Source: Massilia cavernae (GTDB lineage Bacteria; Pseudomonadota; Gammaproteobacteria; Burkholderiales; Burkholderiaceae_D). From it: a stretch of DNA of 61,959 nt. Location: assembly GCF_003590855.1 (NCBI RefSeq), contig NZ_QYUP01000115.1, positions 1 to 61,959 of the forward strand. Direction: 5' to 3'. The translations under genes and the position numbers were made by a program. Below, piece by piece: positions 18,676 through 26,147 of this stretch. The notes beneath the pieces are model-generated. The model was not told the origin of the DNA. It saw only the letters and a program-made list of their open reading frames with translations, and searched no databases. Every line of letters starts with the position of its first letter. Position 1 is the first letter of the stretch.

Positions 18676-19026
18676 ATGGACGTAGGATCGATAGGCGCGG
18701 ACCGGATCCAGGCGATGATGGCGCAATTGAAAGCCCAGGCCACCAAGCCGGTGGGCGCACCGGCGGTTGCGCCGGTTGGTGGCGGCGAAGCGCCGGCGGC
18801 CAAGGTCAACTTTGCCGACGCGCTCAAGAACTCGCTCGAATCGGTCAGTGCCAGCCAGAGCAAGGCCAGCGAAATGGGCAAGGCGTTTTCGATGGGCGAC
18901 GACAGCGTCAGCCTGTCCGACGTGATGATCTCGATGCAAAAAGCCAGCATCAACTTCCAGGCCACCGTACAGGTGCGCAACAAGTTGGTCTCGGCCTACC
19001 ACGAAATTATGAACATGCAAGTCTGA
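18676..19026 (+). CDS. fliE: Flagellar hook-basal body adaptor protein FliE
   Basis: FliE connects the MS ring and the rod and is the first exported rod protein. The product is 116 aa when started at the ATG at 18676, which has GGAG 8 bases upstream; the frame is open further upstream without similarity. The C-terminal half carries the family pattern MGDDSVSLSDVMISMQKASI followed by FQATVQVRNKLVSAYHEIMN. The gene is divergent from fliF across a 233-base promoter region. Just after its stop lie REP-like repeats and an IS4-family element. Confidence 0.94.
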   Translation: MDVGSIGADRIQAMMAQLKAQATKPVGAPAVAPVGGGEAPAAKVNFADALKNSLESVSASQSKASEMGKAFSMGDDSVSLSDVMISMQKASINFQATVQVRNKLVSAYHEIMNMQV

Positions 19027-19041
19027 TAAATCGGGACAAAG

Positions 19042-19087
19042 ACAATCGGGGTCAGACCACCATTTTCGGACAATCGGGGTCTGACCC
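19042..19087 (+). repeat. REP-like repeats, right copy split by the second IS
   Basis: One complete copy (AATCGGGGTCAGACCACCAT, from 19044) is followed by a second unit beginning AATCGGGGTCTGACCC at 19072-19087. That unit is interrupted by the IS at 19088 and resumes after 20434 as CGATTT. Restored, the second unit reads AATCGGGGTC-T-GACCCCGATT, a perfect palindrome around one base. Confidence 0.78.
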
Positions 19088-20423
19088 TGAGCCTTCCCCT
19101 CATATTTCGTACGTCTCGAGCATGGACCCGAGCTCGTTCAACGCTTCGGCGATTTGACGTCGCGTTAAGAGTGCCGAGCTGTGATATTGCAGCCAGTGGC
19201 GCGCTAGCGACAGGATGGATAGGGTGGCAGCCGCTTTCTTGCGACTGCCATAGTGAACAGCGAACCCGTTGCGGCGTACGGCCAAGCCGATCAGCCACAG
19301 CGCGAACGCAAGCAGCGATGCGATGAGCAACAAGATGGTGAGTCGATGTGGCTTGCGTGTTTGGCTGCTGCTGAGCCCCATTCCCCATTGGGAGCTTTTG
19401 AGGTCGCGGAACGTCTGCTCGATCTGCATGCGGCCCTGGTACAAATTAACAACCGCCTTGGCACTGAGCCTCGACAGGCGTGGCGAAACAGCCAGCAACC
19501 ACGGCTCCCGTTGCCCTGCGCTCTGCTTCTTACTATGGTGGCTCTGCGATTTTTTCCCGAACACAGTCTTGCATGTGCGCCCTTTGGGTACTCTCTTGAT
19601 CATCACCAAACGGCATGGCACAGGGTTCGAACGGACGTAATTGAAGCTCCCCAGGTCGCGTGCACGTCCCTTCGTGTCCGCGAAATGCTCTTTGCAACCG
19701 CGCCAGTCACTTTTGCCACTGGGGGTCACCATGTCGCGGTTTCGGATGCGTCCTATCCAGGCAAACCCGAGTTGATCGAGCATCTTGAACCACGCGGCGC
19801 GAAAGCCGGCATCGGTGATGATCAAGGGCTGACAATGGGCTGGCAGCACCGAGCGTAGCGTCTTCATGAACTCGCGGTGCACCGAAGCCGCACCATACTG
19901 CGCGGTGGGGTGTATCTCTTCATAGATGACGATAGCGCGGCCCTTCACAACGACAGCCGCACGCAGCACGTGTTGGCTGATGTCGGCTAACAAATCGGAC
20001 CAGTCCACGATAATGCTGATCTTCGATTGGCCTTGCAAGACGCGCTGCGCGACTGCGCGAAATATCTCCACGCGTTCGGTCGCCAGATGGGGATTGCTCA
20101 ACAGCCGATCACAGCGCTTGATGCGATGACGCAATGAGCTCGAGCCTTGCACAGACTTACTCATCTTCAGCAAACCAAGCCCGCCACTCCGCGCCGCCTC
20201 AATCATCAAGGCAAGGCAATGCCGGCGTTTGGCGTGTATCGATGGGCATTGATCGGCTAACAAATCTTGTATGATTCGTCCTGCATGCATAGTCTGTTCC
20301 TTTCGTTCGCAGTTTGGTCGCTACAAACGAAAGGGTTAACACAGCCATGCATGCGCCGTTTTTGGGATTAGAAGTTAACAGGCATCCAGCCTGTTTACAA
20401 GCAATTTTTGAGGGGAAGGCTCA
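19088..20423 (-). mobile_element. Second, different IS4-family insertion sequence with 11-bp target duplication
   Basis: The element is 1336 bp. Its ends are perfect 15-bp inverted repeats: TGAGCCTTCCCCTCA at 19088-19102 and its complement at 20409-20423. The direct repeat GGGTCTGACCC lies at 19077-19087 and 20424-20434. The ends and transposase differ from the element at 4838-6264, yet the target is the same core (GGGTCAGACC read on the other strand). It lies between the convergent genes fliE and ycgR, so no gene is broken. Confidence 0.93.
19100..20290 (-). CDS. IS4-family transposase (second type)
   Basis: This 396-aa DDE transposase has acidic residues in IIVDWSDLLAD and LIITDAGFRAAWF. 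The IS4 signature Y-(2)-R-(3)-E-(6)-K is present as YQGRMQIEQTFRDLK (about residues 284-298). The C-terminal part has a hydrophobic stretch, LTILLLIASLLAFALWLIGL, also seen in relatives. The stop codon lies inside the left inverted repeat. The frame is intact, so the element may be active. It is only distantly similar to the transposase at 4923-6251, so these are independent insertions. Confidence 0.92.
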   Translation of the reverse strand: MHAGRIIQDLLADQCPSIHAKRRHCLALMIEAARSGGLGLLKMSKSVQGSSSLRHRIKRCDRLLSNPHLATERVEIFRAVAQRVLQGQSKISIIVDWSDLLADISQHVLRAAVVVKGRAIVIYEEIHPTAQYGAASVHREFMKTLRSVLPAHCQPLIITDAGFRAAWFKMLDQLGFAWIGRIRNRDMVTPSGKSDWRGCKEHFADTKGRARDLGSFNYVRSNPVPCRLVMIKRVPKGRTCKTVFGKKSQSHHSKKQSAGQREPWLLAVSPRLSRLSAKAVVNLYQGRMQIEQTFRDLKSSQWGMGLSSSQTRKPHRLTILLLIASLLAFALWLIGLAVRRNGFAVHYGSRKKAAATLSILSLARHWLQYHSSALLTRRQIAEALNELGSMLETYEI

Positions 20424-20471
20424 GGGTCTGACCCCGATTTAAGCACGGAAATGGTGGTCTGACCCCGATTT
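20424..20471 (-). repeat. REP-like repeats right of the second IS
   Basis: The remaining half of the palindromic unit (20424-20440) is followed by an inverted copy, AATGGTGGTCTGACCCCGAT, at 20450-20469. Together with 19042-19087 this forms an inverted pair of repeats, as in a REPIN, into which the IS inserted. Confidence 0.75.
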
Positions 20472-20494
20472 AAGCAACAGAGTTTGTTCGTGAT

Positions 20495-21256
20495 TTAGCC
20501 GAGGCCGGCGAGGCGGGCGTTGCGTTCGCGCTCGAGCTTGGTGATGTAGCGCTGGACGTTGGCCAGGTTGCCGCGCGAGATGTCGACGAACTCGCATCCG
20601 AGCCTACGATTGGTCTTGCTGTTGAGCAGGGTGATGTCGAGCGAGTTGCGGATCTGTAGCGTCGTCGTCACCGTACCAATCTCGGGCAGCTCGATCTTGC
20701 AGCCTTCGTAGTTGTGGCCGATGGTGTTGCCGAGCAGGAGTTTGTTGTCGAGGATGGCAATGCCGCCGCAGCTGATGTCGGCCAGCGGAAACACGTTGAC
20801 GCCGCCACCCAGCTCGAACGGCATCGGGATCACCGCGCGCACCGGGTTGCTGACCGGCGTCGGCATGCGGTAGTACTCGCGCCGTTGCAGGCGGATCAGC
20901 GAGTCGGGAATCGGCATCCTGAAGGCGGGCCCGCCGCCGTGGGTGGTGGCCTCGACCCCGTTTTCCGCCACGAACAGGATGCGGATCTTGTCGAGTGAGG
21001 TTTCGAACGAGATGCGCGGGGCGGCGGCGATCCGCCGGTTCTGCTCGCTGTTGATGGAGCAGTCGAGGTAGAGCATGCCGGAATCCGGCTCGACCGCCAG
21101 CACCGATGTCACGCATGCTTCCGGCTGCCCGCGCACGAGCATGCTCACCAGCTGGTTTTTGTCGCCGATGTTGCGCAGCAGCGCAATGATCTCCTTGCGC
21201 GACTCGATCCGGTAGTCATGCCAGTTTTCACGTCCGGAATCGCTGATTTCATGCAT
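20495..21256 (-). CDS. ycgR: Flagellar brake protein YcgR (PilZ domain, c-di-GMP receptor)
   Basis: YcgR binds c-di-GMP and slows the flagellar motor. The 253-aa product has an N-terminal YcgR domain (about residues 15-120) and a C-terminal PilZ domain. The two c-di-GMP signatures are visible: RxxxR as RREYYR (about residues 125-130) and D-x-S-x-x-G as DISCGGIAIL (about residues 159-168). It is the last gene of the fliD block. The diguanylate cyclase gene at 29881-31437 in the same locus could supply its ligand. Confidence 0.93.
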   Translation of the reverse strand: MHEISDSGRENWHDYRIESRKEIIALLRNIGDKNQLVSMLVRGQPEACVTSVLAVEPDSGMLYLDCSINSEQNRRIAAAPRISFETSLDKIRILFVAENGVEATTHGGGPAFRMPIPDSLIRLQRREYYRMPTPVSNPVRAVIPMPFELGGGVNVFPLADISCGGIAILDNKLLLGNTIGHNYEGCKIELPEIGTVTTTLQIRNSLDITLLNSKTNRRLGCEFVDISRGNLANVQRYITKLERERNARLAGLG

Positions 21257-21605
21257 GTTTTATGCCGCTGTTCTCTTGTGTGTCGATGAGCCGGGCAGTG
21301 TCTGGCGGCGCCGGACGTGTTCCACCTGAAATTTGCCCTGATTCAATATGATATAGCCATGCCAGCAGTTCCGCAATCGCCCGGTACAGCGCGGGCGGAA
21401 TCTGCCGGTCGAGGTCGATTTGCATGAGCAAGGCGACAAGTTCTTTCGATTCGTGCACGAAGACGCCGGCGTCGCCGGCGCGCTGGATGATCTGTTCGGC
21501 CACCAGCCCCTTGCCCTTGGCGACCACTTTCGGCGCGCCGTCGCCGCCCTGGTAGGCGAGCGCGACCGCGGTCTGGTGGCGGGCGCCGCCGCCCTTATCG
21601 GCCAT
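21249..21605 (-). CDS. FlhB C-terminal-domain homologue (FhlB-like export switch protein)
   Basis: The 118-aa product resembles only the cytoplasmic domain of FlhB/YscU: RHQTAVALAYQGGDGAPKVV and AKGKGLVAEQIIQRAGDAGV, then LVALLMQIDLDRQIPPALYR and LLAWLYHIESG. It has no membrane part and no NPTH autocleavage site, since the corresponding place reads GGDGAPK. Free-standing FlhB tails are known in many flagellated bacteria and can partly replace the FlhB tail. I chose the ATG at 21605; it overlaps the preceding FliK-like gene by 11 bases. It overlaps ycgR by 8 bases. Confidence 0.85.
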   Translation of the reverse strand: MADKGGGARHQTAVALAYQGGDGAPKVVAKGKGLVAEQIIQRAGDAGVFVHESKELVALLMQIDLDRQIPPALYRAIAELLAWLYHIESGQISGGTRPAPPDTARLIDTQENSGIKHA

Positions 21606-22728
21606 CGCCGCCGCCAACGTCCGCGGCGCTGCTGATGTCGAGCGAGGCCAGCGGGCTGCCGGCCGCGCCCAGCGCCGCCGCCAGTTCGCCCGCGCGTGCG
21701 CGCAGCACGGCGCTGGTTTCGCCGGACTCGGCCTTGAGCTGGATGTGCAGCTGGTCGCCGGCGATCACCAGGGTCGCGGCGATCTCGCCCAGCCCGGCAA
21801 AGCGCAAGCGCAGTCCGCTGCGCCAGCCCGGCTCGGCGTCGGCGTCGCCGCCGCGCGCGCCGCCTTCCGGCGCATCCTTGTGGATTTCCCAGTGCATGTC
21901 CTGGCCCGGCCATACCTGGCCTTGCCACGCCACGCGGCCCTGTTCATGGGCGGCCAGCTGCTGGTTGATCAGCTGGGCCGCGGCCGGGTCGGTTTCGGCG
22001 CTGGCCGTCTTGGCCGGCGCGTCGGCCAGCGCGCGCTGCATCTGCGGCTCGCGCATCAGCTCGGGCAGGGCGCGCTTGCCTTCGGCCCATTCGGCCACGT
22101 GCGATTCGTAGAACAGCCCGCTTTGCGCGATCGCGCCTTCCAGCGCCTGCGCCAGCCGCGCGGGCTCGGGCGTACCCGGCCCGGCCAGCGGCGTCGCGGC
22201 CTGGATCGCCTGCGGCTGGCCGGCCTGGCCCTGGGCGGACGCCAGGATGCGCCCCAGCATGCGGCCGGCCTCGCTCAGCGAAACCTGGGCGTTGCGCGGA
22301 TCGGCCTGCGCGCCTTGCGCGTCCGCCGCGCTGCCCGGCGCAGTCCCCGGATTGGCGCGCGCGGCCGCGAGGGCGCCGGCGCCGGGCGCGCGCGCCTCGC
22401 CCAGTTCCTGGTAGATCAGCGTGGGGTGGAGCAGCTGGCCCTGGCCGGGCGTCAGCTGGAAGGCGGCGCGCGGCTGAGTGCTGACGAGGGTCATCGGGAC
22501 TTCCGTGCCCGGCAGGGTGCCGGGCGGCAGCGCCATGCGGGCGTTCTGGTCGGCGACGCGGACCAGGAAACTGCCGTCGGCGAGTTTCGCCAGTACCGCG
22601 ACCGGCAGCGCCTTGCCCACCTGCGTGGCGAGCGAGCGTTCGAAGGCTTCCTGGCGGGCATCGCCGACCGGGAGCGCAGGTATGGCGGCGACGACGCGGC
22701 CGACACCAGGGACAGACATGCGCTCCAT
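21595..22728 (-). CDS. Second FliK-like protein (flagellar hook-length control C-terminal domain)
   Basis: The 377-aa product is rich in Ala, Gln, Arg and Pro. Its N-terminal segment (LPVAVLAKLADGSFLVRVAD) resembles a beta-rich FliK-associated domain. The C-terminal 90 residues match the Flg_hook fold: LRLRFAGLGEIAATLVIAGD, then LHIQLKAESGETSAVLRARA. It lies between fliT and the FlhB-tail gene. Betaproteobacteria often have such a gene beside fliD-S-T, annotated as FliK. Its relation to the classical fliK at 11924-13216 is unclear; it may control filament-side export or be a divergent paralogue. The start may instead be the ATG at 22719. Confidence 0.8.
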   Translation of the reverse strand: MERMSVPGVGRVVAAIPALPVGDARQEAFERSLATQVGKALPVAVLAKLADGSFLVRVADQNARMALPPGTLPGTEVPMTLVSTQPRAAFQLTPGQGQLLHPTLIYQELGEARAPGAGALAAARANPGTAPGSAADAQGAQADPRNAQVSLSEAGRMLGRILASAQGQAGQPQAIQAATPLAGPGTPEPARLAQALEGAIAQSGLFYESHVAEWAEGKRALPELMREPQMQRALADAPAKTASAETDPAAAQLINQQLAAHEQGRVAWQGQVWPGQDMHWEIHKDAPEGGARGGDADAEPGWRSGLRLRFAGLGEIAATLVIAGDQLHIQLKAESGETSAVLRARAGELAAALGAAGSPLASLDISSAADVGGGDGR

Positions 22729-22749
22729 GCAGCGGTGCGGGCGGCGTCC

Positions 22750-23079
22750 TTAGACGGCGCCGTAGGCGGCCGCCAGGCGGCGCTGGGTTCCGGTGTTGTT
22801 GATCAGCGCCGACAGCTGGGTCATCCATGGCATGGTCAGGTCGCGGATCTTGCGGTCGTCGTCCAGCAGTTTCTTGATGCACTGGACCTTGCGCAGGCGG
22901 CTGTCGCCGTTCAGCTCGACCTTGGCTTCGTTCTGGCGCAGGGCCTCGACGTGGCCGGCGCAGCGCGTTTCCAGCACCACCAGGCGGTCCCAGTCGCTGC
23001 TGCTGGCGGCGGCCACCATCTGTTCGGTCAGTTCGACCATCGATTCGTAGGTCGACAGTACTTCTTGGCTAGTCATCAT
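22750..23079 (-). CDS. fliT: Flagellar export chaperone FliT
   Basis: FliT is the chaperone of the filament cap FliD. The 109-aa product from the ATG at 23079 is all-helical in character, with STYESMVELTEQMVAAASSS at the N terminus and a charged middle. It ends in the DDDRKIRDLTMPWMTQLSAL region typical of FliT. It follows fliS by only two bases. The identification rests on position and general pattern more than on a strict motif. Confidence 0.85.
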   Translation of the reverse strand: MMTSQEVLSTYESMVELTEQMVAAASSSDWDRLVVLETRCAGHVEALRQNEAKVELNGDSRLRKVQCIKKLLDDDRKIRDLTMPWMTQLSALINNTGTQRRLAAAYGAV

Positions 23080-23081
23080 GA

Positions 23082-23522
23082 TCAGGCACTCGCAAGGACA
23101 GGGGCGGTGTTGGCTACAACCGGCGCCGGCGGGGTGTTGCCGATCTGGTTCCATGCGTCGCGCAGCTCGGACAGCAGGCGGTGCACTTCGTCCAGCAGTT
23201 CGGGCTGGTTGTTCAGGTTCGCCATCAGCAGGCGGTGGCCCATGTATTCGTACAGCGAATCGAGGCCCTGGGCGATCTGGCCGCCGACTTCACGGTCGAG
23301 GCTGGCGCGCAGGCCGTTTTCGATGATCTGGATCGCCTTCGAAATCTGGCTGCCCTTTTCCGGGATGTTGCCCGATTTCATATGCGCCTGGGCGTTGCGG
23401 ATCGCCGTCAGGGCGCCGTCGTAGAGCATCACGATCAGCTTGTGCGGGCTGGCCGCCATGACGCCGGTTTCGATGCCTACCTTGGCGTACGCGTTGGCGC
23501 CGCTCTTCATTGATCCAAACAT
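23082..23522 (-). CDS. fliS: Flagellin export chaperone FliS
   Basis: FliS binds the C terminus of flagellin and delivers it for export. The 146-aa product shows the family hallmarks: AYAKVGIETGVMAASPHKLI at residues 11-30, then MLYDGALTAIRNAQAHMKSG, the ISKAIQIIENGLRASLD helix and SLYEYMGHRLLMANLNN. It lies directly downstream of fliD. The C terminus is extended by an Ala/Val-rich tail (TPPAPVVANTAPVLASA) that is not part of the fold. Confidence 0.95.
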   Translation of the reverse strand: MFGSMKSGANAYAKVGIETGVMAASPHKLIVMLYDGALTAIRNAQAHMKSGNIPEKGSQISKAIQIIENGLRASLDREVGGQIAQGLDSLYEYMGHRLLMANLNNQPELLDEVHRLLSELRDAWNQIGNTPPAPVVANTAPVLASA

Positions 23523-23556
23523 AGTGTTCCTTCCCCTTTGTTGTGGCGATCCGCGT

Positions 23557-25602
23557 TTACTTGGATACCGTGCTCAACTGAGCCAACTGCTGCGTCAAAT
23601 AGTTACTGGTCGAGGTCATGCGGGCGATGCTGGCATCGAGCGCGTTGAACTGGGCGCGGTAGCGCTTCTCGATTCCCTGGAGCTTCAGGTTCATGGCATC
23701 GCGCGATTTGCCGATGTCCTTGATGGTGTTTTGCAGGCTGTTGGTCTGGCCGATGATCATGCCGTCGGTGCCGGTGAAGTTGTCCACCAGCTTGGTCAGC
23801 AGGTCGGCGTAGCCTTGCGAGAAGCCGACGGTGCCGCGGGCGGCTGGCGCCGGGCCGCCCGTGACTTCAAATTTCACGCCCGACAGCGTCGAGCCGGTGC
23901 CGGCGGTCAGCAGCTGGCCGGAGCCGGTCGCGGTCACGCCGCCGATGGTGCCGGCGACGTCGATGCCGTCGGTCGAGGCGCCGCCCGGCAGCAGGGAGGT
24001 CGCGGCAGTGCCGCTGACGACCACCTTGGATGCCGAGCCGTAGCGGTTCGAGGTGATCGCCAGCTGGCCACCGGCGCCGGTGCTGACCGCGACGCTGACG
24101 CCGGCCGCGGTGAATTCCGAGGCGCCGTTGATTTTCGACTGCAGGTGCGCCACCAGCGAGGCGGAGGTGTAGGTGCTGGCCGCCAGCGTGACGCTGGTGC
24201 TGATGCCGTCGACGGTGAGCGACATCTGGTCGTTGGAGCCGGCGGTAATGGTCAGGGTGGTCGGCGCCGCGGTCGCGGTCGTATTGCCGCGGGTGGCCAG
24301 CGCGCTGACGTGCAGCAGGCCGGAGCCCGGCTTGGTCTGCGCGGTCGAGCCGATGAACTTGACCAGGCTGTCGGTGGAGGTGCCGACCGAGGCGAACAGA
24401 CCGGCCAGGTGGTCGAAATTGGTCTCGATCGCCGTGGTCAGCTTGGCCGAGTCGAGCGCCATGGTGCCGTCCTTCTGGAACGTCACGCCGACCTGGGTCA
24501 GGTTGGTCAGCGGGCTGCCGGAACCGGTCAGGCTGGTGCCGAGCATCGAGCGCACCTGGGCCTGGATGTTGCGCACCGAAGCGTCGCCCAGCAGCGCGCC
24601 GCCGACCTTGGTCGCCGGGTCGTAGGAGGTGAGCGACTTGATGGTCTTTTCGAGGTCGTTGTAGGCCTTCACCAGCGACTGCACGCCGCTCTGCACCGAG
24701 GCGGTGTCGCGCGCCAGGGTCAAGGTGGTGCTGCCGACCTTGCTCACGTTCAGGGTCACGCCCTGGATCGCTTCGGCCACGGTCCTGGTCTTGGCGCTGA
24801 CGGGAATGCCGTTGATGGTCACGGCCGTGTCCTGGGCCGCAGTGCTTTGGGTCATGTTCTGGACGCCGGCCGGGTTGTAGGCCAGCAGGTCGGACATGCT
24901 GGTGTCGACCGGGGCGCCGGTTTCGCGCGCCACGCTGATCTTCATGCTCGACACGGCGCCGGTGGCGGTCGAGGTCAGCACCAGGCGGTGCGGGTTTGCG
25001 CTGCCGTCCGACACGATGGTGGCGGTGACGCCGATCTTGGCCTTGTTGATGGCGTCGCGGATGCCTTGCATCGAATTGTTCGAACTGTCGATGACGACGC
25101 TGCCGCCGATCTGGTTGGGGTCCTGGGTAAAGGTTGGGTCGGGCGGGGTGGCGGCCGGGTCGTTACCGTACACGCCATTGGTCAGCTTGCCGCCGGTGAT
25201 GGTGCCGAACTGGAAAGTCAGCGTGGTGGTCATGCCGTCGCCGATCGGCGCGGTGCTGGTGGCCCTGCCGCCGGTGGAGATGGTTTGCGCCTGGGCCAGC
25301 TTGGTAACGTCGACGGTGTAGCTGCCGGCCACCGCCTTGCTGGTGGCGGTGCCGCTCACGATGGTGGTGTCGGCCGCGGTGGCGTTGACGCCCTGGAACT
25401 TGGACGGCAGCTTGAGGGCGTCCAGCGCAGTCTGGAAGCTGCCCAGCGCGCCTTTCAGCGTGTTGAACGCGGAGACTTTGGCAATGGTGGCCGCCTCTTT
25501 CTTGTTCAAGGTCGTCAACGGCTGCGACTCGACCGCCATGAGCTGGCTGACGATGCTGTTTACGTCGAGATTTGAACCGATGCCCGGTGATGAGATGGCC
25601 AT
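23557..25602 (-). CDS. fliD: Flagellar filament cap protein FliD (HAP2)
   Basis: FliD caps the filament tip and promotes flagellin polymerisation. The 681-aa product starts MAISSPGIGSNLDVNSIVSQ followed by LMAVESQPLTTLNKKEA, the conserved FliD N terminus. The C-terminal coil has LQNTIKDIGKSRDAMNLKLQ and RYRAQFNALDASIARMTSTS. The centre is an enlarged variable region rich in Thr, Ser, Val and Gly with repeated Ig-like strands, making it longer than the enterobacterial protein (about 470 aa). It is preceded by a near-perfect sigma-28 promoter and leads the fliD-S-T block. Confidence 0.95.
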   Translation of the reverse strand: MAISSPGIGSNLDVNSIVSQLMAVESQPLTTLNKKEAATIAKVSAFNTLKGALGSFQTALDALKLPSKFQGVNATAADTTIVSGTATSKAVAGSYTVDVTKLAQAQTISTGGRATSTAPIGDGMTTTLTFQFGTITGGKLTNGVYGNDPAATPPDPTFTQDPNQIGGSVVIDSSNNSMQGIRDAINKAKIGVTATIVSDGSANPHRLVLTSTATGAVSSMKISVARETGAPVDTSMSDLLAYNPAGVQNMTQSTAAQDTAVTINGIPVSAKTRTVAEAIQGVTLNVSKVGSTTLTLARDTASVQSGVQSLVKAYNDLEKTIKSLTSYDPATKVGGALLGDASVRNIQAQVRSMLGTSLTGSGSPLTNLTQVGVTFQKDGTMALDSAKLTTAIETNFDHLAGLFASVGTSTDSLVKFIGSTAQTKPGSGLLHVSALATRGNTTATAAPTTLTITAGSNDQMSLTVDGISTSVTLAASTYTSASLVAHLQSKINGASEFTAAGVSVAVSTGAGGQLAITSNRYGSASKVVVSGTAATSLLPGGASTDGIDVAGTIGGVTATGSGQLLTAGTGSTLSGVKFEVTGGPAPAARGTVGFSQGYADLLTKLVDNFTGTDGMIIGQTNSLQNTIKDIGKSRDAMNLKLQGIEKRYRAQFNALDASIARMTSTSNYLTQQLAQLSTVSK

Positions 25603-25635
25603 TGCGTCTCCTGCGGAAAACAATAATGTAAGTGA

Positions 25636-25662
25636 TTATCGGCAGGGTTTAACCCGACTTTA
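25636..25662 (-). promoter_or_regulatory. Sigma-28 (FliA) promoter for the fliD operon
   Basis: Read on the minus strand: TAAAGTCG, an 11-base spacer, then GCCGATAA. The -10 element matches the FliA consensus exactly and the -35 matches in its first six bases. The promoter lies 34 bases before the fliD start. Confidence 0.88.
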
Positions 25663-25703
25663 GAGGGTTGTTTCCCCGCCAGTTCGGTTATTCGGCAATT
25701 ACT

Positions 25704-26066
25704 TCATGCCTTTTGCCTTATCAGCAAGCCCTGCAGGCGGTCCAGCGCCTTGGCGATTTCCAAAGCTTCAACACTGGGCATCTGGCGGATCACTTCGCGG
25801 GTGTCCAGGTCGATCACCTTGACCACGGTGCGCTTGCTGTCGGTGTCGATCGAAAACTCCAGGCTGGGCGATATCGCCTGGACCGTCTTATTGATGGTCT
25901 TGACGGCATCGTCCACGTCGCCCAGTTCGCTGGCCGGGTCCTTCTGCTGCACCGGATTGACTGTGTGGAGCGCCGCCACCGCCGGAGCTGGGGTGCTGAC
26001 CGGCGCCGCGGTCCGGTCGTAGGTATCGGCTTTTGGCATCATGCTGCCTAAGGGCTGTAATTTCAT
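25704..26066 (-). CDS. flaG: FlaG family protein
   Basis: FlaG proteins influence filament length and lie near flagellin and fliD genes. The 120-aa product has a poorly conserved Pro/Ala-rich N-terminal half. The C-terminal FlaG domain reads SLEFSIDTDSKRTVVKVIDL then TREVIRQMPSVEALEIAKAL. It stands between the second flagellin gene and fliD, the usual location. Its promoter was not identified; transcription from the flagellin side would have to pass the hairpin at 26083-26120. Confidence 0.9.
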   Translation of the reverse strand: MKLQPLGSMMPKADTYDRTAAPVSTPAPAVAALHTVNPVQQKDPASELGDVDDAVKTINKTVQAISPSLEFSIDTDSKRTVVKVIDLDTREVIRQMPSVEALEIAKALDRLQGLLIRQKA

Positions 26067-26082
26067 GGCAATTCCTCTCCAA

Positions 26083-26120
26083 CGAAAATGTCCCCGGACG
26101 GCAAGGACCGGTCCGGGGAT
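26083..26120 (-). terminator. Probable terminator downstream of the second flagellin gene
   Basis: A GC-rich hairpin with 9-bp arms (TCCCCGGAC at 26091-26099 and GTCCGGGGA at 26111-26119), followed on the minus strand by ATTTTCG. It lies 28 bases past the flagellin stop. The T tract is short, so termination may be partial and allow flaG read-through. Confidence 0.65.
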
Positions 26121-26147
26121 GGCTTCAAATTACGATTTACTTACTGT

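Noticed and set aside
19042..20471. Possible CRISPR-like repeat set
   Set aside because: The repeats are few, in inverted pairs and without regular spacers; they are REP-like sequences split by an IS.
23440..25575. 711-codon open frame antisense to fliD
   Set aside because: No recognisable domain; composition is typical of a shadow frame, and fliD on the other strand has conserved ends and its own promoter.
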